Shown piece by piece: positions 1 to 5,558 of a stretch of 5,558 nt of DNA; the first letter of the stretch is position 1, and each line of letters starts with the position of its first letter. The notes under the pieces are model-generated. The model was not told where the DNA came from, searched no databases, and saw only the letters and a list, made by a program, of their open reading frames with translations. The translations under genes were made by a program, and so were the position numbers. Source of the DNA: SP202 sp036339395 (GTDB taxonomy: Bacteria > Planctomycetota > Phycisphaerae > Phycisphaerales > SM1A02); NCBI GenBank assembly GCA_036339395.1, contig JAYZBD010000001.1, forward strand, positions 1-5,558, written 5' to 3'.

Positions 1-117
1 GGTCTGCGCCACTGGTTGGGCTGCAGCAGGTTGGATCGGTGTGGCGGGGACCGTCTGGGCCAGCACGGAGCCGGAGCAGAGGGAGAGGATTGCCGAGGAA
101 ATGATGATTCGTTTCAT
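1..117 (-). CDS. Secreted or periplasmic protein, N-terminus only (3' partial)
   Basis: The minus strand from the ATG at 117 reads through 39 codons without a stop to base 1. The product starts with a classical Sec signal peptide: basic MKR, a hydrophobic core (IIISSAILSLCSGS) and a signal peptidase I site VLA|Q at residues 18-20/21. What follows is Pro/Ala/Gln/Thr-rich (QTVPATPIQPAAAQPVAQT), typical of a disordered linker at the start of an exported protein. Cys14 is not in a proper lipobox, because the residue before it is Leu, so I do not call a lipoprotein. A GGAAGGA ribosome binding site sits seven bases upstream. It runs in the same direction as the operon but is 112 bases past the E2 stop and probably unrelated in function. 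The family cannot be identified from this fragment. Confidence 0.75.
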   Translation of the reverse strand, partial: MKRIIISSAILSLCSGSVLAQTVPATPIQPAAAQPVAQT

Positions 118-229
118 GGGGAGTTCCTTCCAATGGTGACCCAACACGATAGTCGAACCCGCAAGGGTCTGCTTCGATTGCATGAAATCCCTGCATTCGA
201 TTCCTTGCAGGCCCGGTGCCTGTCCATGG
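118..229. other. Spacer between the E2 stop and the secreted-protein gene
   Basis: These 112 bases are the only real intergenic gap in the window and presumably separate the paa/E1-E2 operon from the next gene. They contain short inverted repeats: CAGGC/GCCTG (208-212 with 218-222), CTGCA/TGCAG (191-195 with 206-210, overlapping the first), and ACCC-GCAA-GGGT (157-168). None has an adjacent T-run on either strand, so no intrinsic terminator can be called. I see no convincing sigma-70 promoter for the downstream gene, so read-through from the operon is possible. Confidence 0.5.
125..131 (-). promoter_or_regulatory. Shine-Dalgarno of the signal-peptide gene
   Basis: The minus strand reads GGAAGGA at 131-125, seven bases before the ATG at 117. 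This is a good ribosome binding site at normal spacing. It supports the short partial reading frame at the left edge as a real gene. Confidence 0.7.
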
Positions 230-1528
230 TCAAACCATGAAGCGCATCGGGCTCTCGAGATCCTCGATGAGGTGCCCGATGAAGGGAATCTCACGTCCAC
301 CATCGACGAGTCGATGGTCCATGGAATGGCTCAGTGGAAGGATGAGCCTGGGAACGACCCGGTCTTCGACGACCCATGGCATCTTTCGTGCCCTTCCAAG
401 TGCCAGGCATCCAACCTGCCCGGGCTGGATGATCGGGGTCGAGTAGCGGGTCGGGCCCATGGCGCCCGCATTGGAAATGGTGTACGTGCCGCCGCGCGTG
501 TCATTGACACCGAAACTGGCGCTCCGGGCATTGGTCGTGATGATCTCCAGGGCGTCGGCTATTTCACCGACACTCATGGTGTCTGCGTTGCGGATGACAG
601 GCGCCACGAGTCCTCGCTCGGTTTCAACACCGATGCCGATGTTGACGTACCGGCGGTAGATCACCTCGCCGGAGTCCTCATCGAGGGACGCATTCAGGAT
701 CGGGATGGCCTGCAGCGATCTGCAGACGGCTCGTACGACGAAGGCCAGGATGGTCAGTCGTCGCCCGGGGTTGTCCGGGTCGTTGAACTCGCGTCGCATG
801 CAATCAAGTTCGGTGATGTCGGCATCATTGCAATCGGTGACATGGGGAATCGTCTGCCAGGCGGTGCTCATGACTCTCGAGATCGTCTTTCGAGCCTGCG
901 AGAGTGATTGACGAACGATGGCCCCGTACTCATCCGTATCCTCGATGCCCTCGACGGCGAGTGGAGAATGGGGCGCGGCAGCCACCGGGGTTATCGATGT
1001 GGCAGGAATATCGATCTGAGCCGCAGAATCGCCTGCACCTTGCGCTGCTGTTGCAGTACCCGCATGCGCTTCGACGTCGGCCCGGGTGATGCGTCCTCCG
1101 GCTCCCGAGCCGGCAATGTCATCCAGCGAGAGGTTCAATGATCGAGCCAGCCGGCGGACAGCCGGTGATGCGGCCTTGCGTCGATGGCTTGTCGAGGGAG
1201 CAGGAACTGCAACCGGTGTCGAGGGAGCTGCTGCGATCGTCACCGTCGGTTCAGTGGTGGAGGATTGGCCTGCATCTTCTCCGGTATCGAAGGTGAACAT
1301 CACGTCCCCGACATGAACGAGTTGTTTTTCCTCGACATGGACACGTTCGACCCTGCCTGTGCAGGGGGAGGGTATCTCGACCGCGGCCTTGTCGGTCTCG
1401 ACTTCCATGAGGGGCTCATCCTCGCGGATGGTTTCACCCGCACGGACGTGCAACTTGATGACCTGGCCCTCGTGCACGCCTTCGCCCAGATCAGGAAGCT
1501 TGAAGTCGGTGGACATCGTTCTGTTCAT
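230..1528 (-). CDS. Dihydrolipoamide acyltransferase (E2) of a 2-oxoacid dehydrogenase complex
   Basis: E2 forms the core of the complex: its lipoyl arm takes the acyl group from E1 and transfers it to CoA. The 432-residue protein has the three standard parts. One lipoyl domain spans about 7-82 with METDKA-type motif EVETDKAAVEI, Lys47 being the lipoylation site. An Ala/Pro/Thr linker leads to the peripheral subunit-binding domain (about 119-155: SPAVRRLARSLNLSLDDIAG, GAGGRITRADV). A second flexible linker leads to the CoA acyltransferase domain (about 202-432), with NIGIGVETERGLVAPVI (297-313), TYTISNAGAMG (348-358), STPIIQPGQVG (363-373) and the catalytic HSMDHRLVDGG (401-411; His405, Asp409). 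The single lipoyl domain and STPII-x-P favour a branched-chain or general acyltransferase slightly over pyruvate E2, without settling it. The ATG at 1528 overlaps the E1 beta stop (ATGA); Met5 at 1516 is an equally plausible start. No E3 gene follows within the window. Confidence 0.94.
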   Translation of the reverse strand: MNRTMSTDFKLPDLGEGVHEGQVIKLHVRAGETIREDEPLMEVETDKAAVEIPSPCTGRVERVHVEEKQLVHVGDVMFTFDTGEDAGQSSTTEPTVTIAAAPSTPVAVPAPSTSHRRKAASPAVRRLARSLNLSLDDIAGSGAGGRITRADVEAHAGTATAAQGAGDSAAQIDIPATSITPVAAAPHSPLAVEGIEDTDEYGAIVRQSLSQARKTISRVMSTAWQTIPHVTDCNDADITELDCMRREFNDPDNPGRRLTILAFVVRAVCRSLQAIPILNASLDEDSGEVIYRRYVNIGIGVETERGLVAPVIRNADTMSVGEIADALEIITTNARSASFGVNDTRGGTYTISNAGAMGPTRYSTPIIQPGQVGCLALGRARKMPWVVEDRVVPRLILPLSHSMDHRLVDGGREIPFIGHLIEDLESPMRFMV

Positions 1529-2508
1529 TCCCAGGCAAGCGTTTCCTGGACCGCCCCGATCACGGTATCGGCATCAGGCAGGAACTGCTTCTCGGTCTGG
1601 AAGTAGGGGAAGGGTATGTCGGGGCAGGTGACTCTTCGAATCGGTGCGCAGAGGTATTCGAAGGCATGCTCATTGAGGCGTGCGATGATCTCGGAGGCGA
1701 CCCCGCAGGTCTGGTGACCTTCATGGACGATCACGCACCGGCCTGTTTTTGATACCGACTCGGACAGGGTCTGCGTGTCCATGGGGGAGATGGACAGCAG
1801 GTCGATGAGTTCAACATCGATCCCGTTGAGTTCAACGAGATCATCGACAGCTTCCCTGCATACGCGCATCATGGCCCCGTAGGAGATGATGGAGATGTCG
1901 CTTCCGGGTCGGACGACCTGGGCCTTGCCAAGGGGCATGGTTTCATGCGTTTCCGGGACGTCTTCACGGAAGGCGCGGTACACCGCCTTGGGTTCATAGA
2001 AGACGACCGGATCCGGATCCTCGATCGAGGCAGCCAGGAGCGCCCGTGCATTGCGGGGTCCGGATGGAATGACGACCTTCAACCCCGGGGTATGTGCCCA
2101 GTAGGCCTCACGGGATTCGCTGTGGTGCTCCACGGCGCGGATGCCGCCGCCGTAGGGAGTTCGCATGACCATCCGGATCGGGTACCGCCCCTGCGTCCGG
2201 TTGCGCATCCTGGCCATGTTCTGTTCGATCTGGTCGAAGGCCTGCATCGTGAAACCGGAGAACTGGATTTCAGTTACGGGCTTCAGGCCGTAGATGGCCA
2301 TGCCCACCGCTGTTCCGATGATGCCGCATTCGGCCAGCGTCGAGTCCATGACACGTCGGGCTCCGTACTTCTCGTACAGGCCCTTGGTCACCCTGAAGAC
2401 GCCGCCGTTGATCCCGATGTCCTCACCCATGAGGCAGACATCGGCGTCTCGATCCATGCACTGGTCGAGGGCGAGATTCAGTGCTTCCACCATGGTCATC
2501 TCAGCCAT
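1525..2508 (-). CDS. 2-oxoacid dehydrogenase E1 component, beta subunit (PdhB/BkdB type)
   Basis: This transketolase-type beta subunit pairs with E1 alpha; the active site forms at the interface and the C-terminal domain takes part in binding E2. At 327 residues it matches Bacillus-type PdhB (about 325). Visible landmarks are LMGEDIGINGGVFRVT (26-41), DSTLAE with the ThDP-activating Glu60, QIEQNMARMRNRTQGRYP (93-110), TPYGGGIRAVEHHSES (117-132) with the active-site His pair 128-129, PGLKVVIPS (141-149), DPVVFYEPKAVYR (166-178) and ISYGAMM (208-214). The C-terminal transketolase domain contains VHEGHQTCGVASEI (261-274) and FPYFQTEKQFLP (300-311). HHSES-x-EAYWAH is more like branched-chain or actinobacterial E1 beta sequences, whereas FYEPKAVYRAFREDVPE also fits PdhB, so the substrate is not resolved. 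The ATG at 2508 is chosen from the strong Shine-Dalgarno and the 8-base overlap with E1 alpha. The stop overlaps the E2 start as ATGA. Confidence 0.94.
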   Translation of the reverse strand: MAEMTMVEALNLALDQCMDRDADVCLMGEDIGINGGVFRVTKGLYEKYGARRVMDSTLAECGIIGTAVGMAIYGLKPVTEIQFSGFTMQAFDQIEQNMARMRNRTQGRYPIRMVMRTPYGGGIRAVEHHSESREAYWAHTPGLKVVIPSGPRNARALLAASIEDPDPVVFYEPKAVYRAFREDVPETHETMPLGKAQVVRPGSDISIISYGAMMRVCREAVDDLVELNGIDVELIDLLSISPMDTQTLSESVSKTGRCVIVHEGHQTCGVASEIIARLNEHAFEYLCAPIRRVTCPDIPFPYFQTEKQFLPDADTVIGAVQETLAWE

Positions 2509-3691
2509 CGGAACCTCCCCGCTCGTCAAGACGACGAAGGTAGGCATCACGCTGGGCTTCAAGTTCCTCAGGCAACTGCTCGTAGAGATGATCGAAGATC
2601 TCCCGGGGATGGGAGGCCGCGGTGGAACGGAAGAGATCACGTGCTTCGATGACCTCCTGCTCGCATTCGGCGTGGATCTGCTGGATGCGTTCTCCGGTAA
2701 GCAGTCCCTTGTACTTCATGTAGGTTTCGAAGCGCCGGATCGGGCATCGTTCCTCCCAGGGATCGACGAGTTCCTCTTCCCGGTAGACGGTGGGATCATC
2801 AGCCGTCGTGTGAAGACTCATTCGGTAGGTCACCGCCTCGATGAAGGTCGGGCCACCACCGACCCGGGCGCGCTGAGCGGCTTCGTCCACGGCGACTGTC
2901 ATGGCAAGGATGTCGTTGCCATCGACCCGGATGCTTGGCATGCCGAATCCAAGTCCACGTACGGCCAGGTTCTCCGTGGCAGCCTGCTTGTTCAACGGCG
3001 TCGAGATGGCCCAGCCGTTGTTCTCGCAGACGAAGACGACGGGGGCCGCATCCACTGCAGCAATGTTCAGGGCTTCGGATACGGCACCTTGCGACAATGC
3101 CCCGTCACCGAAGTTCACGACCATGCACGAGGCATCGGACTTGTAGTTCATGCCCATGGCCACCCCGACGGCGGGAAGTACATGTGATCCGACGACGATG
3201 GAGAAGGGCAGATCATTGACACCTGCTGGCGGAGGAAAGCCCTCGTGGTACCCGGCCCAGAGCAGCAGCAGCCGCTCCATGGACCAGCCTCGCCAGATCT
3301 GTGCGCCGAATGAACGGTAGGAGGGGCTGTACCAGTCCTTCCTTGAAAGCGGAATCACCTGGCCCAGTTGGCAGGCTTCCTGGCCGAGGTTGGGCGCAAA
3401 GGTGCCCATTTCTCCCTGTCGCTGCATGGTGAGCATGCGGTGATCGAACGCCCGGGTCAGTACCAGCCCTCGGTGGATCTTGACAAGCAGTTCATCATCC
3501 AGCGGGGGATCAAGGCTCTTGTCCAGTTGCCCATGCTCATCGAGGATCTGGAGCACCTCGATGTTCCCCGGTTCAATCGGCGAAGTGTCCATGTTGCTGG
3601 ACTTCACACCGTGCTTGAGTTCCGGGAACTGACCCTTTGCCGCCGGGGTCGGTGCTTCCGGATCCGGGTTGTCATTGAGTTCATCTGGCAT
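2501..3691 (-). CDS. 2-oxoacid dehydrogenase E1 component, alpha subunit (PdhA/BkdA type)
   Basis: This subunit binds thiamine diphosphate and, with E1 beta, decarboxylates a 2-oxoacid and passes the acyl group to the lipoyl arm of E2. The 396 residues include MQRQGEMGTFAPNLGQEA (89-106), which is typical of PdhA-like proteins, PSYRSFG (123-129), and the ThDP/Mg motif from GDG (195-197) to ENNGWAIST (223-231). The phosphorylation-loop region is YRMSLHTTADDPTVYR (289-304); HTTADDP is common in branched-chain or general 2-oxoacid E1 alphas, whereas many pyruvate enzymes have HTMSGDDP. The substrate is therefore open: pyruvate, branched-chain 2-oxoacids or an aryl-pyruvate. The N-terminus is long, with residues 1-33 rich in Pro, Asp and Glu and no family resemblance; a start at Met34 (base 3592) would give 363 residues, close to usual. 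The ATG at 3691 lies 20 bases after paaD. The 3' end overlaps E1 beta by 8 bases and carries its ribosome binding site. Confidence 0.93.
   Translation of the reverse strand: MPDELNDNPDPEAPTPAAKGQFPELKHGVKSSNMDTSPIEPGNIEVLQILDEHGQLDKSLDPPLDDELLVKIHRGLVLTRAFDHRMLTMQRQGEMGTFAPNLGQEACQLGQVIPLSRKDWYSPSYRSFGAQIWRGWSMERLLLLWAGYHEGFPPPAGVNDLPFSIVVGSHVLPAVGVAMGMNYKSDASCMVVNFGDGALSQGAVSEALNIAAVDAAPVVFVCENNGWAISTPLNKQAATENLAVRGLGFGMPSIRVDGNDILAMTVAVDEAAQRARVGGGPTFIEAVTYRMSLHTTADDPTVYREEELVDPWEERCPIRRFETYMKYKGLLTGERIQQIHAECEQEVIEARDLFRSTAASHPREIFDHLYEQLPEELEAQRDAYLRRLDERGGSDG
2509..2520 (-). promoter_or_regulatory. Strong Shine-Dalgarno for E1 beta, inside the E1 alpha 3' end
   Basis: On the minus strand GGGGAGG (2520-2514) precedes the ATG at 2508 by five bases (TTCCG). 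It lies within the last codons of E1 alpha (Arg-Gly-Gly-Ser). This is the clearest ribosome binding site in the cluster. It fixes the E1 beta start at 2508 rather than further upstream, where the frame is open to 2640. Confidence 0.8.
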
Positions 3692-3711
3692 GGACTGGTC
3701 CAGTGTAGCAG

Positions 3712-4239
3712 TCAGTCATCTCCACCCCCGGGTGCAAGCCTCTTCATGTCCTCGAAGGTGTTCTGGCAGTCATCGCAGTACTGGATGGTTCGGCATCGGG
3801 TCGGACCGAAGGGGCTGTCCAGTCGCGTGTTCGTTGATCCACACCATGGGCAGGGAATGGCGGATGTGCGAAGGGTCGTGGTTGAAGGGCCGGTGAATGG
3901 TTCGCCCGGCGGGGGAACGGTGACACCATGCCTTGCCAACGAGGCCCGGCCTTCTTCGTTGATGCGATCCGTAGTCCAGGCGGGTTCGAACGTCCACTCG
4001 ACAATGCAGTTCGAGACGCAGTCCAGGGCAGAGACCTTCTGCTGCACGTCCTTCCCGATCATGTCCAGTGCCGGGCATCCGGAGAAGGTCGGCAGCAGCA
4101 CGATGTGCACCCTGCCGTCCTCTTCGACACGGACTTCCTCGACAAGCCCGAGTTCAACGATGCTGCATGGAAGTTCAGGATCAGGAATACCCTTGAGAAC
4201 CGCATGAACAGCGTCGATGTGCTGGTTGTCGCTCACCAT
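3712..4239 (-). CDS. paaD: PaaD, MIP18/DUF59-type iron-sulfur maturation factor of the Paa epoxidase
   Basis: The 175-residue product matches E. coli PaaD (about 165). Residues about 5-90 form a MIP18 (DUF59) domain with IPDPELP (18-24), ELGLV (29-33), PTFSGCPALD with the conserved Cys55, and FEPAWTTDRI (84-93), close to the E. coli LDPAWTTDW. The C-terminus holds a zinc-ribbon-like cysteine cluster: C130 and C133 (CPWC), C149, and C155 and C158 (CDDC), followed by F-x-x-MKRL. PaaD is needed for the epoxidase system in vivo and, like its MIP18 relatives, is thought to help iron-sulfur or iron centre assembly; it is not part of the core PaaABC complex. The ATG at 4239 overlaps the paaC stop by 7 bases and has no visible Shine-Dalgarno sequence, as expected for coupled translation. 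The frame remains open upstream to 4404, but that stretch is Arg/Gly-rich and shadows paaC. The next gene starts 20 bases downstream and is not paaE. Confidence 0.93.
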   Translation of the reverse strand: MVSDNQHIDAVHAVLKGIPDPELPCSIVELGLVEEVRVEEDGRVHIVLLPTFSGCPALDMIGKDVQQKVSALDCVSNCIVEWTFEPAWTTDRINEEGRASLARHGVTVPPPGEPFTGPSTTTLRTSAIPCPWCGSTNTRLDSPFGPTRCRTIQYCDDCQNTFEDMKRLAPGGGDD

Positions 4240-5009
4240 GCTGCGCCGGGATCGGCGGATCGAACGGCACCCATCTCGGCGTGCGTTGCAGTGAAGTGAT
4301 CCGCATGTACACCGCTGCGACCGCCGACAGTTTCCATGTCCGGCAACTCCACCTGCATTGTCAGTCCCGCCTGCTCCAGGACCCCGTTCGTATTCCCGAC
4401 CCACTCTTCGAACAACTCGCTTCGCCCACAGCAGAAGGACTCATCGGTTTCGAGCTCTCGACCTGGAAGTTCGAAGAGCATTCCCGCGTGGGTGGAGAGC
4501 AGGCCGATCGCCTTCTGAATTCGGTCGCAAGCTTCATCCGAGCCGCTCCCGAGCCGACGCATCCAGTCGTCGAGGTATTCAACATGCAGGGCTTCTTCTG
4601 CACGGAGCTTTCGTGCTCGTTCAACGAGTTCCTTGTCTTCGAACAGTGCGAGTCGATCAAGGACCGGGGCGGCATAGTGGGTGAAGAGCCATCGTCGTAC
4701 CAGTGAAGTCGCCCAGTTGAACTCATCGGGAACGGTCATGAGGTCGCAGCAGAGGTACTGGCCTGGCTCGCGCTCATAGGCGATGACATCAGGATCGAGT
4801 CCGAAGCGGTTCCCGAGGTACTCGTAGAGCACGAGGGCATGACTCAGGTCATCCTGGGCCATGGACGAGGATGCGATGTCCTCCTCGAGGATTGGTCCGA
4901 GCCCCGTCCAGTCACTCTGCATGTGTCCGAGGAACAACTTGTCGTCCGCCATCTCCAGGACGAGGATCGCTTCAAGGTCGTTGAGCAGGTTGTTCATCGG
5001 GTTGGTCAT
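4233..5009 (-). CDS. paaC: Phenylacetyl-CoA epoxidase structural subunit PaaC
   Basis: This 258-residue protein matches the usual length of PaaC (E. coli about 248), the ferritin-like helical partner of the catalytic PaaA in the phenylacetyl-CoA epoxidase. Landmarks are helix 1 with ADDKLFLGHMQSDWTG (21-36), EEDIASS (43-49), QDDLSHALVLYEYLG (52-66), REPGQY (80-85), AEEALHVEYLDDWMRRLG (137-154) and the C-terminal GGRSGVHADHF (229-239), which corresponds to GG-x-x-GLH-x-EH in E. coli PaaC. The acidic/histidine pairs D54-x-x-H57 and E139-x-x-H142 resemble diiron ligand patterns, although classical PaaC is thought not to be the catalytic iron subunit. I chose the ATG at 5009: an upstream extension of the frame would overlap paaB and has no family resemblance. 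An ATG at 4997 is an alternative. No clear Shine-Dalgarno sequence is seen, so translation may be coupled to paaB. The 3' end overlaps paaD by 7 bases (ATGGTGA). Confidence 0.92.
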   Translation of the reverse strand: MTNPMNNLLNDLEAILVLEMADDKLFLGHMQSDWTGLGPILEEDIASSSMAQDDLSHALVLYEYLGNRFGLDPDVIAYEREPGQYLCCDLMTVPDEFNWATSLVRRWLFTHYAAPVLDRLALFEDKELVERARKLRAEEALHVEYLDDWMRRLGSGSDEACDRIQKAIGLLSTHAGMLFELPGRELETDESFCCGRSELFEEWVGNTNGVLEQAGLTMQVELPDMETVGGRSGVHADHFTATHAEMGAVRSADPGAAW

Positions 5010-5022
5010 GGATTGATTCGGC

Positions 5023-5558
5023 CTAGAAGTGATGCTCGATATCGTCCTTGCGGTATTCCTCGATGTCCTCGGTCTTCCTGAAGGCATCCCATTTCGCCCG
5101 AACGCTCTTGCTGTATCCCTTGGCAAGCCTGTAGCCCTGGTCATGGGTTCGCCAGATCACCCTGCTGTCTTCCGTGGACACGATTGAATCGCGTGGTACG
5201 ACACGCACCTGTGTCATGTCCATGCCGAACCTGGAGAGTGCCGCGGAGAGCGCAGCCTCCTGGTCTGCAACCTGGACATGGCCCCGTTCAACATGGATGT
5301 CTCCTCGACGCTTCTGTGTGAAGACGGCCCAGGCAGGTGCTTCGGGGTCATCCGGGGTGTCCTCGCCGGACAGGGGGGTGTCTGAGACGGGTGTTTCATG
5401 CATCTGGGTTCGATCATGCAGCCAGATGTTTACGCAGGATTCATCCTGTCCATAGTGCTCGCAGGCATACTTCGTTGCCATGTCGATATCTGGTGCATTG
5501 AGCCATCCCGCGTAGCGATGGGGGGCGCCTTCCTTCTTCTGCGTGTAGACCACGTAAT
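5023..5558 (-). CDS. paaB: Phenylacetyl-CoA epoxidase subunit PaaB, two-repeat form (5' partial)
   Basis: PaaB is the small non-catalytic subunit that bridges PaaA-PaaC pairs in the cytoplasmic multicomponent epoxidase that converts phenylacetyl-CoA to its 1,2-epoxide. Counting from the GTG at 5553, residues about 1-51 resemble the PaaB core (VYTQKKEGAPHRYAGWL, then a PD-x-x-MA segment and NIWL). After an acidic, proline-rich linker (about 52-74), residues about 75-124 repeat the same pattern (AWAVFTQKRRGDIHVERG, then A-x-x-AA and V-x-V-V). A basic tail ends in HHF. Classical PaaB is about 95 residues with one core; here at least 176 residues hold two. The codon before the GTG is TAC, open to the window edge, and family members usually have a Tyr or Trp just before this strand, so the GTG is probably not the start and the gene begins beyond 5558. 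TAG stop; paaC starts 13 bases later. The family call is fairly secure; the double architecture is my reading. Confidence 0.85.
   Translation of the reverse strand, partial: YVVYTQKKEGAPHRYAGWLNAPDIDMATKYACEHYGQDESCVNIWLHDRTQMHETPVSDTPLSGEDTPDDPEAPAWAVFTQKRRGDIHVERGHVQVADQEAALSAALSRFGMDMTQVRVVPRDSIVSTEDSRVIWRTHDQGYRLAKGYSKSVRAKWDAFRKTEDIEEYRKDDIEHHF

Noticed and set aside
70..117. Lipoprotein signal in the left-edge protein (Cys14)
   Set aside because: The residues before the Cys are Leu-Ser-Leu; a lipobox needs a small residue directly before the Cys. A signal peptidase I site (VLA|Q) follows instead.
131..170. tRNA-like string on the minus strand (GGGTTCGACT followed by GGGTCACCA)
   Set aside because: The T-loop and CCA-like pieces are suggestive, but the T-stem pairs poorly and no D-arm, anticodon arm or 7-bp acceptor stem can be built upstream.
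191..222. Possible terminator hairpins after E2
   Set aside because: The stems are only 5 bp, mutually exclusive, and not followed by a T-run on the minus strand.
2509..2640. N-terminal extension of the E1 beta frame
   Set aside because: It lies inside E1 alpha and has no family resemblance; the ATG at 2508 has a strong Shine-Dalgarno and gives the normal length.
3692..3704. Small inverted repeat (ACTGG-T-CCAGT) just before the E1 alpha start
   Set aside because: The arms are only 5 bp with a single-base centre; a repeat this short is common by chance and has no second copy to suggest an operator.
182..4207. Long plus-strand open frames antisense to the operon (182-907, 1945-2652, 2294-3187, 3368-4207)
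   Set aside because: Each lies opposite a well-recognised minus-strand gene, has low-complexity or Arg/Ser/Gly/His-rich composition, no recognisable domain and no good ribosome binding site. They are expected in moderately GC-rich coding DNA.
4240..4404. N-terminal extension of the paaD frame
   Set aside because: It lies fully inside paaC and translates to an Arg/Gly/Cys-rich stretch unlike the family; the ATG at 4239 overlaps the paaC stop as expected.
5010..5144. N-terminal extension of the paaC frame
   Set aside because: It overlaps paaB by more than 100 bases and its Arg/Thr/Ser-rich translation does not resemble PaaC; the recognisable PaaC sequence begins just after the ATG at 5009.
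5551..5553. GTG at 5553 as the true paaB start
   Set aside because: The frame stays open to the window edge and the preceding Tyr codon matches the usual residue before this first strand in PaaB, so the gene very likely begins outside the window.

Overview
The window holds one tightly packed, leftward-transcribed (minus strand) gene cluster. It runs from the right edge almost to the left edge, followed by the start of a separate minus-strand gene for a secreted protein. In transcription order the genes are: paaB (5' end outside the window), paaC, paaD, the alpha and beta subunits of a thiamine-diphosphate 2-oxoacid dehydrogenase (E1), its dihydrolipoamide acyltransferase (E2), a spacer of 112 bases, and the first 39 codons of a signal-peptide protein that leaves the window at base 1. 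No gene is supported on the plus strand, and I see no RNA gene, CRISPR array or mobile element.

Right half (about 3712-5558): three subunits of the phenylacetyl-CoA 1,2-epoxidase system. PaaC is recognised by its W-[TC]-G start region and its GG-x-x-G-[VL]-H C-terminus. PaaD is recognised by its MIP18-like domain, the AWTTD motif and a C-terminal cysteine cluster. PaaB is unusual because it carries two PaaB-like repeats in one chain. The catalytic subunit PaaA is expected just upstream, beyond base 5558. The reductase PaaE is not in the place where it often follows paaD.

Left half (230-3691): E1 alpha, E1 beta and E2, each overlapping the next by a few bases. Cofactor and catalytic residues appear intact in all three. 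The E3 subunit (dihydrolipoamide dehydrogenase) is not in the window. Sequence features lie between the pyruvate and branched-chain 2-oxoacid dehydrogenase families, so the substrate cannot be fixed from sequence.

How the genes may work together (inference): an E1-E2 complex makes an acyl-CoA from a 2-oxoacid, and the Paa epoxidase consumes phenylacetyl-CoA. If the complex accepts phenylpyruvate, it would feed phenylacetyl-CoA directly to the epoxidase, joining phenylalanine breakdown to ring opening without free phenylacetate or a phenylacetate-CoA ligase. The co-directional layout with 4-8 base overlaps supports co-expression but does not prove this.

Organism: a free-living bacterium of moderately high GC with TGA as the dominant stop codon. 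The Paa system implies aerobic aromatic catabolism. The sequence does not let me name a phylum with confidence.
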